DNA from: Pedobacter helvus
GTDB lineage: Bacteria > Bacteroidota > Bacteroidia > Sphingobacteriales > Sphingobacteriaceae
Assembly (NCBI RefSeq): GCF_005925325.1
Contig: NZ_SRMP01000008.1
Location: 44,676 to 108,675 of the forward strand
Direction: 5' to 3'
Length of the DNA: 64,000 nt
In this document: one piece after another, positions 34,933 through 42,493 of the stretch
How positions within the stretch are numbered: the first letter of the stretch is position 1
Layout of the letters: every line of letters starts with the position of its first letter
Position numbers and translations under genes: made by a program
Notes under the pieces: generated by a model
The model's database searches: none
The model's input: only the letters and a program-made list of their open reading frames with translations
What the model was told of the DNA's origin: nothing

Positions 34933-36262
34933 GATTTTACTCATTATCCAAAGGGAATATTTTTCGAGAGTAAAGAAGAAATCGTTCATTGTAATGACTT
35001 TCTTAACGCCACTGTTGATTGCCGGCGTTTATGCCATTATCGGATATTTCACTTACAAAGGAATTAAAGATACTCATGATAGTGTAGCAGTAGTGAGTAA
35101 TAATAAAACACTGACCGAGAAGCTGCAAACGAATGATAATATTGAATACACTTATATCAACAAAAGCTTAGAAGAAGCGAAGAAAGCCATCGGCAAGGCA
35201 GATTACGATTACATTTTATATCTGCCTGAGTTTACTTTAGATGCGCCAAAAGGTATAGAACTATTCGGCACCAAACAAGCGGGCATGTCGCTAAACCGAA
35301 GAGTTTCTGGAGATATTGAAGAACTAATTAGAACCCAAAAACTGAAAGAAAGCGGCATTTCTCAAAGCGATTTAGACAAGCTGAAAACCAATGTCGATAT
35401 ATCAACTAAGAAAATTGCTGACACTGGAGCAGAAGAAGAATCGAGTGCTGGTGCAAGTACGTTTATTGCCTTTACTGCAGGTGTGTTGATGTTTATGTTC
35501 ATCATGATGTACGGCATACAGGTGATGCGTGGTGTAATCGAAGAAAAAACCAGTCGTATCATCGAAGTAATGATTTCTTCAGTAAAACCTTTCCAACTGA
35601 TGATGGGTAAAATTGTTGGTATCGCCTTAGTTGGCTTAACCCAATTTATGCTCTGGATTGTGTTGACTTTGGCCATCAGCACCGCAGCAGTAAGTTTATT
35701 TGTAAACAAGGATGACGTTAAAGAAATTGCCGCTGCCCAAGCGCAAAGTCAGGTGACGACTGCTAATCCAACGATGTCGGCTGCTGCTACACAAGCGGGT
35801 CCAATTGGCGATATCCAAAAAAGTTTAGCGGGCTTAGATGTAGGTAAAATTGTAATGGTATTTATCTTCTTTTTCTTAGGAGGATATTTATTTTACAGCG
35901 CATTGTATGCCGCTATCGGCTCTGCGGTAGACAGCGAAACCGAAACACAGCAGTTTATGATGCCGGTAATGCTGCCACTGTTGTTAGGTTACGCCTTGTC
36001 GCTAAGCGTAGTTACTAACGACCCTTATGGCAATACAGCCTTTTGGCTATCTATGATACCATTTACCTCTCCTATTGCCATGGTGGTGCGTATGCCTTAC
36101 GGCGTTCCAACTTGGGAATTGGCTTTATCAATGGCAATTCTAGTAGCTGGTTTCTTGGGTACGGTTTGGATTGCAGGACGAATTTACCGCGTGGGTATTC
36201 TAATGTATGGCAAGAAAACTACTTTCAAAGAAATGTTTAAGTGGTTTAGGTATAAAAATTAG
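34925..36262 (+). CDS. ABC transporter permease, NatB-like
   Basis: The protein has 445 residues. An N-terminal helix (residues about 23-43) is followed by a ~150-residue extracytoplasmic domain and then six helices (from about 178 to the C-terminus), including EEKTSRIIEVMISSVKPFQLMMGKI, the coupling segment for the ATPase. ABC-2 type permease, NatB-like. Partner of the preceding ATPase. Confidence 0.92.
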   Translation: MNKILLIIQREYFSRVKKKSFIVMTFLTPLLIAGVYAIIGYFTYKGIKDTHDSVAVVSNNKTLTEKLQTNDNIEYTYINKSLEEAKKAIGKADYDYILYLPEFTLDAPKGIELFGTKQAGMSLNRRVSGDIEELIRTQKLKESGISQSDLDKLKTNVDISTKKIADTGAEEESSAGASTFIAFTAGVLMFMFIMMYGIQVMRGVIEEKTSRIIEVMISSVKPFQLMMGKIVGIALVGLTQFMLWIVLTLAISTAAVSLFVNKDDVKEIAAAQAQSQVTTANPTMSAAATQAGPIGDIQKSLAGLDVGKIVMVFIFFFLGGYLFYSALYAAIGSAVDSETETQQFMMPVMLPLLLGYALSLSVVTNDPYGNTAFWLSMIPFTSPIAMVVRMPYGVPTWELALSMAILVAGFLGTVWIAGRIYRVGILMYGKKTTFKEMFKWFRYKN

Positions 36263-36317
36263 ATTGAGGAACAAAGAACAAAGACAAAAGAATAAAGATT
36301 TCAATGCCTTTGCTAAA

Positions 36318-36366
36318 AGCATCTCTCTCCCATTTGGGGAGAGATGCCGAAGGCAGAGAGGGGTGT
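36318..36366. repeat. CTCTCCC..GGGAGAG intergenic repeat
   Basis: CATCTCTCTCCCATTTGGGG and GAGAGATGCCGAAGGCAGAG make one arm of the same palindromic element found as a pair at 55655-55760. Confidence 0.6.
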
Positions 36367-36382
36367 TGCAAATTAACCACTC

Positions 36383-36806
36383 ATGACTTTAGGCGACTAT
36401 GTAAAAAAGAGAAATGGCGTTCCGATAGGGCATCCTAAATCACTTGGTAACAACTTGTATCGTTCATTTGGCGCCAAAAACTTCACTACCTTTTGGACTT
36501 TCTGGAACCCAATTTTCGGATATTATTTAGGTTCAAAAATATTCAAACCATTAAAAAAAGTATTACCAATTGGTATTGCTTTGATATTAACTTTCATTTT
36601 TTGCGGACTAATACATGATTTAGTCACTACCTTGATTAGAGGCAAAATATCGCTATTCTTTACCATCTGGTTCTTCATTATGGGAACCACAATTACAATT
36701 TCCAAAAAACTATCCTACGATTTATCAACAGCATTGGATTTTGAGGGTACTAGCAAACGTGTCTATCATCACCATCTATTTAAACACTATCTTAGGCTTT
36801 TATTAA
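36383..36806 (+). pseudogene. small membrane protein with MBOAT-like HD motif, probable frameshift near its 3' end
   Basis: The annotated-looking frame runs 36383-36823 (146 residues). Up to about residue 112 it is a membrane protein: FWTFWNPIFGYYLGSKIF, then FIFCGLIHDLVTTLI (a HD motif of the kind found in MBOAT acyltransferases), then SLFFTIWFFIMGTTITISKKL. After about 36725 the frame gives a His-rich, non-membrane tail. The +1 frame from 36726 instead reads QQHWILRVLANVSIITIYL and NTILGFY, a good final helix, and stops at 36804-36806, eight bases before the next gene's ATG. A single-base indel would restore a full protein. Function is not established; an acyltransferase-like membrane role is a guess. 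Confidence 0.5.
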
Positions 36807-36813
36807 AAATGAG

Positions 36814-37284
36814 ATGCCATTAAAACACTTATTCAAGGCCATATTAAATTGGCAAACCAATACCAACTCCGAGAAAAGATATATAAAAAACCATGCCATT
36901 AGCTTCGAAGGCAAATCTGATTTACAACTTTCAGCCGCCAAAGCTTTCAAAGGTGACCCTAGTTTACACAACCCCGAAGATTTACTTCTAAGCAGCTTAA
37001 TGTCTTGCCACATGATGTCGTACCTTTATGTATGTAGCTTACATCAAATAAATGTATTAGCTTATACAGACAGTGCAAGTGGCACTTTAGAAACTGATGA
37101 AAAAGGAAGTGGAAGATTTGTAAAAGTTCACTTACATCCAATAGTGACCATAGATAATCCAGAACAAATAGAGTTAGCAAACTCGCTACATCAAAAAGCG
37201 AACGAATTATGTTTTATTGCTAATTCTTGCAACTTTAAAGTACTGCATACCGCAACCTGCAACATTGGTAAAAAATTATCTTAG
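36814..37284 (+). CDS. OsmC-family peroxiredoxin-like protein
   Basis: The protein has 156 residues. The two redox cysteines of the OsmC/Ohr fold are in SLMSCHMMSYL and CFIANSCNFKV. OsmC proteins reduce organic hydroperoxides using lipoyl-dependent or thiol donors in the cytoplasm. The ATG overlaps the tail of the longer frame of the preceding membrane gene, but if that gene is read with the frameshift the spacing is eight bases, giving a normal operon layout. Confidence 0.88.
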   Translation: MPLKHLFKAILNWQTNTNSEKRYIKNHAISFEGKSDLQLSAAKAFKGDPSLHNPEDLLLSSLMSCHMMSYLYVCSLHQINVLAYTDSASGTLETDEKGSGRFVKVHLHPIVTIDNPEQIELANSLHQKANELCFIANSCNFKVLHTATCNIGKKLS

Positions 37285-37305
37285 CTTACAACAATAAAGT
37301 CGAAA

Positions 37306-38208
37306 ATGAAAATTGCTGCCATAGATCTAGGAACCAATACTTTTCATCTCATCATCGCTGAGCAAGCGGAAAGTGAGATGAAGATCATCTACAAAACCAA
37401 TAAACCCATTAAACTAGGTGAAGACATCACCAAAGAAAACAAAATTATCCCTACGGCTTTTGAGCGTGGTATTAATTGCCTAAAAGAGTTTAAAGCAACG
37501 CTAGATCAATATGGAGTTACCAAGATTAGAGCGGTGGCTACTTCTGGCGTTCGCAGTGCCAGCAATGGAAAAGATTTTATAGATACTGTGAAAGAAGAAA
37601 CTGGAATTCTCATTGATATTATTGACGGAGAGGAAGAAGCAAACCTCATTTACGAAGGTGTAAAATACAGTGGTGCTATTCAAGGCAAATCATTGATTAT
37701 GGATATTGGAGGTGGCAGCACTGAGTTTATTTTCTGCGATAAGAAAGGATTTTATTGGAAAAAGAGCTTTGATATTGGCGCTGCTCGGTTAATGCAGAAA
37801 TTTTTCAAATCAGACCCGATTAGTTTGGAAGATCAAGAGCAAATTAAAATCCACCTGAAGGAAAATCTAGCTGAATTAATTGAATTTGGAAAAGATTTTG
37901 GAGCTACTACCTTAATCGGCTCTGCTGGCGCTTTTGAAACTTATGCCGAAGTAATAGATCCAGCTATAAATATTCATGAAATTCCTAATTCGCTTATCGA
38001 TATTGATGCTTATCATCAATTGAGTAAGAAGCTGATTGGTTCTAGCCATCAAGAACGTAGCGAAATTCCCAACCTTATTCCATTACGTGTAGATATGATT
38101 GTAATGGCTTCGATGATTACGGATTATGTTTTGGCTGAGCTTAATCTTAAAACCATCATCTTATCTACATATGATTTGAAAATGGGAGTTTTACAAAAAC
38201 TTTACTAG
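37306..38208 (+). CDS. Ppx/GppA phosphatase family protein
   Basis: The protein has 300 residues with the ASKHA fold: AAIDLGTNTFHLII at the N-terminus, ATSGVRSASNG, IIDGEEEANLIYEG and MDIGGGSTEF near residue 130. It covers only the catalytic phosphatase domains; it lacks the C-terminal HD domain of long Ppx proteins. It hydrolyses polyphosphate and/or pppGpp. The gene starts 21 bases after osmC, so the two are probably co-transcribed. Confidence 0.9.
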   Translation: MKIAAIDLGTNTFHLIIAEQAESEMKIIYKTNKPIKLGEDITKENKIIPTAFERGINCLKEFKATLDQYGVTKIRAVATSGVRSASNGKDFIDTVKEETGILIDIIDGEEEANLIYEGVKYSGAIQGKSLIMDIGGGSTEFIFCDKKGFYWKKSFDIGAARLMQKFFKSDPISLEDQEQIKIHLKENLAELIEFGKDFGATTLIGSAGAFETYAEVIDPAINIHEIPNSLIDIDAYHQLSKKLIGSSHQERSEIPNLIPLRVDMIVMASMITDYVLAELNLKTIILSTYDLKMGVLQKLY

Positions 38209-38213
38209 GCCTA

Positions 38214-38313
38214 TCGTCATTTTGACCGATTGTAAGGAGTGGAGAAATCTTTGGATTGATTTAATCTGACTAAAAGATTTCCCTGTTACGCTGCGCTTCA
38301 GTCGAAATGACGG
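38214..38313. repeat. palindromic intergenic repeat (GTCATTTTGACC type)
   Basis: ATCGTCATTTTGACCGATTG and CAGTCGAAATGACGG surround GAAATCTTTGGATTG and AAAAGATTTCCC, which are inverted. The same design is seen at 27139-27221. It lies between convergent genes. Confidence 0.7.
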
Positions 38314-38358
38314 CAAACCTAAGCTTATAACGTAGAACTTAATACTTACATCCTAGCC

Positions 38359-39579
38359 CTACTTAAACCTAATCGCTTTTAGCGGACTTATTCTACTCAC
38401 CAACATAGATGGAACGATCAAAACCAAAGTACAAATCAAGATAGTCACTCCGTTTAGTAATAGAACATCAGTTAAATGGACTTCAATTGGCACATAATCC
38501 AGGTAATAGTTAGCTTGGTCGAGCTTGAACAAATGCGTGTATTGTTGTAGGTAACAAAGTCCAAGTCCTAAAATATTCCCTAATAAAAGGCCTAAGCCAA
38601 CTAAATAAATTGCATTGTAAAGGAAAATCTTCATCATTTTGGTATTAGACATGCCCATTGCTTTTAAAATACCTATCATATTAGTTCGCTCTAAAATCAT
38701 AATCAGCAATGCCGTAATCATGTTAATTACCCCTACAATCAGCATCAAAATTAAAAGTACCCTAGTATTTACATCTAATAAAGACAACCAAGTAAATATT
38801 TCTGGTGTACTTTCCTCTACCGATCTAGATCTTAATTTCAGTTCTAGTTTAGCGTAAACATCATCAGCAACTGTCTTTAGAATTTTAAAATCTTTGATAC
38901 GGACTTCTATACCACCAGTTTCTTGGGCTTGCCAATTATTGAGACGTCTAATCAAGCTGAGGTCTCCAATTACAAAACCTTTATCCAAATTTTCGATACC
39001 GATGTGATAAATTCCGACTATGGTTAACTTTCGTTTTCTAGGTGGGTTCTGCACAAAGTGCATGATGAAACTATCTCCAGTTTTCAACATCAATCGCTTT
39101 GCAGTATAATCTGAAATCATCACTTGCTGAGCAGATTTAGTACTGTCAGCAAAATCAATGACTTTACCGCTCACCAAATGCTTTTTGATGTAATCCCAAT
39201 TGTATGTAGCATCTATGCCTTTAAAATTTATGCCTTCTACCTCACCATTTGCAACAATAATGGCAGGCTTAGTAGCGAAAGGATAATAGGCAGCAATTTC
39301 CTTGTTATTCTTAAGGTTGTTTAATGTAGTATCGTTAGGTACAAATGGAGATTTCTCAAAAGAACCATTCAAATCATATCTATAAATCTGGATATCGCCT
39401 ACGAAACCTCGTACCTTGTCTTGGATTTCGGTTTTAAAGCCTTTGATAATGGCTACCGAAAGGATCATTACAGCTAGGCTTAGCATTACACCAACGATAG
39501 CGATACGCACGATCAACTTTGAAAAGGTTCGTTCAGCCTTCAAGGAAATACGGCTCGATATGAAATACGCTACATTCAA
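38359..39579 (-). CDS. LolC/LolE-type ABC transporter permease (FtsX-like)
   Basis: The protein has 406 residues. An N-terminal helix (about 25-48, IAIVGVMLSLAVMILSVAIIKGF), a MacB-like periplasmic domain (about 50-260) and three C-terminal helices (from about 275: LLILMLIVGVINMITALLIMI) match the lipoprotein-release permeases. It is expected to work with a LolD ATPase to extract lipoproteins from the inner membrane; no lolD is next to it. It is divergent from namZ. Confidence 0.88.
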   Translation of the reverse strand: MNVAYFISSRISLKAERTFSKLIVRIAIVGVMLSLAVMILSVAIIKGFKTEIQDKVRGFVGDIQIYRYDLNGSFEKSPFVPNDTTLNNLKNNKEIAAYYPFATKPAIIVANGEVEGINFKGIDATYNWDYIKKHLVSGKVIDFADSTKSAQQVMISDYTAKRLMLKTGDSFIMHFVQNPPRKRKLTIVGIYHIGIENLDKGFVIGDLSLIRRLNNWQAQETGGIEVRIKDFKILKTVADDVYAKLELKLRSRSVEESTPEIFTWLSLLDVNTRVLLILMLIVGVINMITALLIMILERTNMIGILKAMGMSNTKMMKIFLYNAIYLVGLGLLLGNILGLGLCYLQQYTHLFKLDQANYYLDYVPIEVHLTDVLLLNGVTILICTLVLIVPSMLVSRISPLKAIRFK

Positions 39580-39659
39580 CTTTTTTGCAATATTTTGTAA
39601 CTTAGCAACAGTGCTAACTCAGTTCTGTTTTAGTCCACACACGCTTAAAAAACCTAAAA

Positions 39660-40907
39660 ATGAACAAATCGATTGTATTTTTAAAGCTTTTCTTAGTTGC
39701 GTTTGCATTTACAGCTTGCGGACAAAGCAGCAAAAAAACGCAGAAAATCAAACCAGCCATCAATCAAAGTCGAGTTGCTACGCAGTTTAAAACTGGTGCA
39801 GAGCAAACCGAACTTTACCTTCCATTACTAAAAGGTAAACGGGTGGGCATGGTGGTTAATCCAACATCTATCATTGGTAAAACAACTACCGTAGACAGCT
39901 TGCTAAAACGCGGTGTAAAAATAGTAAAGATTTTCGGTCCTGAGCATGGTTTTAGAGGTAATGCTAGTGCGGGTATGCATGTTGATAATGAAACTGATGC
40001 TAAAACAGGGATAAAAGTGGTTTCCCTTTATGGTAAACAAAGTACACCTAGTAAAGAAAACTTAGCAGATATTGATGTCATGATTTTCGACATTCAGGAT
40101 GTGGGTGTTCGTTTCTACACTTACATTAATACGCTACAACGTGTAATGGAAGCTTGTGCTGCTAACGACAAGGAAGTCATGATTTTCGATAGACCAAATC
40201 CGAATGGTTTTGTGATTGACGGCCCAATTTTAGATCCTCAGTTCAAATCGGGCATTGGTTTCCAGCCAATTCCAGTAGCCCATGGCTTAACTGTTGGAGA
40301 ATATGCACAAATGTTAAATGGAGAAGGTTGGTTAAAAGATAAATTGAAGTGCAAAATCACTGTAATTAAGAATGCCAACTACAATCATGATATGCCTTAC
40401 GAATTGCCCGTTGCACCGTCTCCAAACCTAAATACAGCACAATCTATTTTGTTGTACCCAAGCACCTGCTTATTTGAAGGCGTTTATGCCAACTTAGGAA
40501 GGGGAACTCAATTTCCTTTCACCGTATTAGGCGCTCCATACTATAAAGGCATTTACGAGTTCTCTTTTAAGCCGGTCGGCATTAAAGGAATGGCAGAAAC
40601 ACCTCTTTTTAAAGATCAGGTTTGTTATGGTATCGACCTAAGAAATTATGACACTTCCATCTTTAGAAAAACGAGGCAAATCAACATCCAATGGGTAATG
40701 GAACTTTACAAAGCATCACCTAAAAAAGAAACTTTCTTCGACTCTAAACTGAGCAATCAGTTACTACCTATCGAGAGATTAATTGGCGTTGCCGATTTTA
40801 GGAAACAGATAATAGCTGGTAAAAGCGAAGCTGAAATTAGAGCTAGCTGGGAACCTGGTTTGAGCAAGTACAAAGAAATGAGGAAGAAGTATTTGTTGTA
40901 CCCTTAA
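39660..40907 (+). CDS. namZ: DUF1343 exo-beta-N-acetylmuramidase NamZ-like lipoprotein
   Basis: The protein has 415 residues. Lipobox FTAC places the lipidated Cys at about residue 20. The DUF1343 core includes VNPTSIIGKTTTVD, FGPEHGFRG, DIQDVGVRFYTYINTL, FDRPNPNGF and NLGRGTQFPF. NamZ removes N-acetylmuramic acid from the non-reducing ends of peptidoglycan fragments during cell-wall recycling. It sits alone, divergent from the LolC/E-like gene. Confidence 0.92.
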   Translation: MNKSIVFLKLFLVAFAFTACGQSSKKTQKIKPAINQSRVATQFKTGAEQTELYLPLLKGKRVGMVVNPTSIIGKTTTVDSLLKRGVKIVKIFGPEHGFRGNASAGMHVDNETDAKTGIKVVSLYGKQSTPSKENLADIDVMIFDIQDVGVRFYTYINTLQRVMEACAANDKEVMIFDRPNPNGFVIDGPILDPQFKSGIGFQPIPVAHGLTVGEYAQMLNGEGWLKDKLKCKITVIKNANYNHDMPYELPVAPSPNLNTAQSILLYPSTCLFEGVYANLGRGTQFPFTVLGAPYYKGIYEFSFKPVGIKGMAETPLFKDQVCYGIDLRNYDTSIFRKTRQINIQWVMELYKASPKKETFFDSKLSNQLLPIERLIGVADFRKQIIAGKSEAEIRASWEPGLSKYKEMRKKYLLYP

Positions 40908-40913
40908 GTTATA

Positions 40914-40968
40914 GGTTTAAAGTGATACGTTTTAAAGTTTACCGACCTAAAACTTATCACTTTAAACC
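40914..40968. terminator. long inverted repeat between namZ and pcm
   Basis: GGTTTAAAGTGATA/TATCACTTTAAACC is a perfect 14-bp pair with a 27-base centre, between two convergent genes. It likely stops both transcripts although the loop is longer than in a standard terminator. Confidence 0.6.
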
Positions 40969-40973
40969 TTTTA

Positions 40974-41630
40974 TCACCAAGCCTGGTCGCCCACTAAAGG
41001 CACAAACCTAAAAGTATCTAATTCTATCCTATCGTATTCGTTCTCGCTAACGCGGATTACTGTAATCATCTTCTGAGATTTTTCATCTCCTACCGGGATC
41101 ACCAAAATACCACCAATTTTAAGCTGCTTTAATAATATTTCTGGCACGAAAGGCGCACCTGCAGTAACGATAATCTTTGCATAAGGCGCATGGGCTTCAA
41201 TTCCCTTCGAGCCATCACCCAAAAAGAAATTAGCTTGATAACCCATTCCAGGTAAAACCTTAATGGTTCTATTGTACAAGTTTTCCTGACGCTCGATAGT
41301 AAAAACATTTGCTCCAAGCTCTAACAGAATACAAGTTTGATAACCTGAACCAGTACCAATCTCTAATACTTTATCTCCTTTTTGTATATGTAATAACTCT
41401 GTTTGATAAGCTACAGTATATGGCTGTGAAATGGTTTGTCCGTCTCCAATAGGAAAGGCGATATCTTTATAAGCCTGGTTCCAGAATGTTTCATCGAAAA
41501 AGAAATGACGCGGAACTTTACCTATCGCCCTAAGTACTTTAGCATCAGATATTCCTCTTTCTTTTAAGATTTCTACAAGTTTTTTTCTTGCTCCCTTTTC
41601 TCTATAATTATCTACAAACTTATACGCCAT
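40974..41630 (-). CDS. pcm: protein-L-isoaspartate O-methyltransferase
   Basis: The protein has 218 residues from the ATG at 41630. The SAM-binding motif VLEIGTGSGYQTCILLELGANVFTIE, the PCMT signature around DGQTISQPYTVAYQTELL and GKVPRHFF are clear. It methylates damaged isoaspartyl residues so they can be repaired. The TTG at 41639 is in frame but less likely. Confidence 0.94.
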   Translation of the reverse strand: MAYKFVDNYREKGARKKLVEILKERGISDAKVLRAIGKVPRHFFFDETFWNQAYKDIAFPIGDGQTISQPYTVAYQTELLHIQKGDKVLEIGTGSGYQTCILLELGANVFTIERQENLYNRTIKVLPGMGYQANFFLGDGSKGIEAHAPYAKIIVTAGAPFVPEILLKQLKIGGILVIPVGDEKSQKMITVIRVSENEYDRIELDTFRFVPLVGDQAW

Positions 41631-41782
41631 TTGCGTCAAAAATAGCTTTAAAGTCGGTATTTAACGAAGCTGAGCACTATAATTTTTACCAACAATGAGA
41701 TGTGTAAACAAAATAGCTATAGCTAAATGCCAAACAATTAATTTAATAACGCCATAAAAGCACTAGGGTAACAAATAATTTA

Positions 41783-41790
41783 TATTTTTG
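41783..41790 (+). promoter_or_regulatory. Bacteroidota -7 promoter element
   Basis: TATTTTTG fits TAnnTTTG, 19 bases ahead of the next start codon (41810). Confidence 0.45.
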
Positions 41791-41809
41791 CGCTATCAAG
41801 ATCGTTTGC

Positions 41810-42493
41810 ATGAATAGATTTATACTTGTTATTGCTTCATTATTGATTAGCCTCTCAGCTTTTTCCCAAGTAGATGGAAATTATAATTACAGTGTTGGTG
41901 TACGAGGCTATAGCTTGATGCAAATGCCTAAAATTTTACAGCAAACCACTACTGACGATTATACCAATATGTGGTTAAATGGCGGTATCATTAAATTTAA
42001 CGACAATCAAATTGCGTTTAGGATCAGTGGGCACTATCTATTTAAAAGAGATTTGACTTTTGCTAATAAATGTGACGATTGCGAAACTGCCAAAGGCAAT
42101 ATGACCGACTATGCTATTAAATTCGGTTTCGAGAAAAACTTCAATTATTCTGTAATACAACCTTATTTTGCTGCCGACCTCGGTTTCAGATCACACAGCT
42201 TTAAAGGAAATGTTACACCTGATCATGCTTCAAGCCTTAATATTCCTTATTCTGCAATAACAACTAAAACTGGCGGCGTACTTAGTCCTACGTTGGGTAT
42301 AAAAGCAAATGTACTTAGCCAGGTTAGCTTCTTCGTAGAGTCTAGTATGGATTTCTATTACGCCTACGAGCGTCAGGAAACTATTTTCAGCGATGCTGCC
42401 AATACAAGAACCTTTGCCAAATACAACAAGCTGGAGACCTTGCTAAATCCAGTATCAGTTGGTATACAAATTCATTTGGTGAGAAGAAACTAG
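41810..42493 (+). CDS. hypothetical outer-membrane beta-barrel protein
   Basis: The protein has 227 residues: signal peptide MNRFILVIASLLISLSAFS|Q, then beta-rich sequence with possible barrel strands (YAIKFGFEKNFNYSVIQPYFAADLGFRS, LSPTLGIKANVLSQVSFFVESSMDFYY) ending VSVGIQIHLVRRN. A CDDC-like Cys pair (CDDCETAKG) lies near residue 90 and could bind metal or form a disulfide. Its last four bases overlap the stop of priA, which is convergent. Confidence 0.65.
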   Translation: MNRFILVIASLLISLSAFSQVDGNYNYSVGVRGYSLMQMPKILQQTTTDDYTNMWLNGGIIKFNDNQIAFRISGHYLFKRDLTFANKCDDCETAKGNMTDYAIKFGFEKNFNYSVIQPYFAADLGFRSHSFKGNVTPDHASSLNIPYSAITTKTGGVLSPTLGIKANVLSQVSFFVESSMDFYYAYERQETIFSDAANTRTFAKYNKLETLLNPVSVGIQIHLVRRN

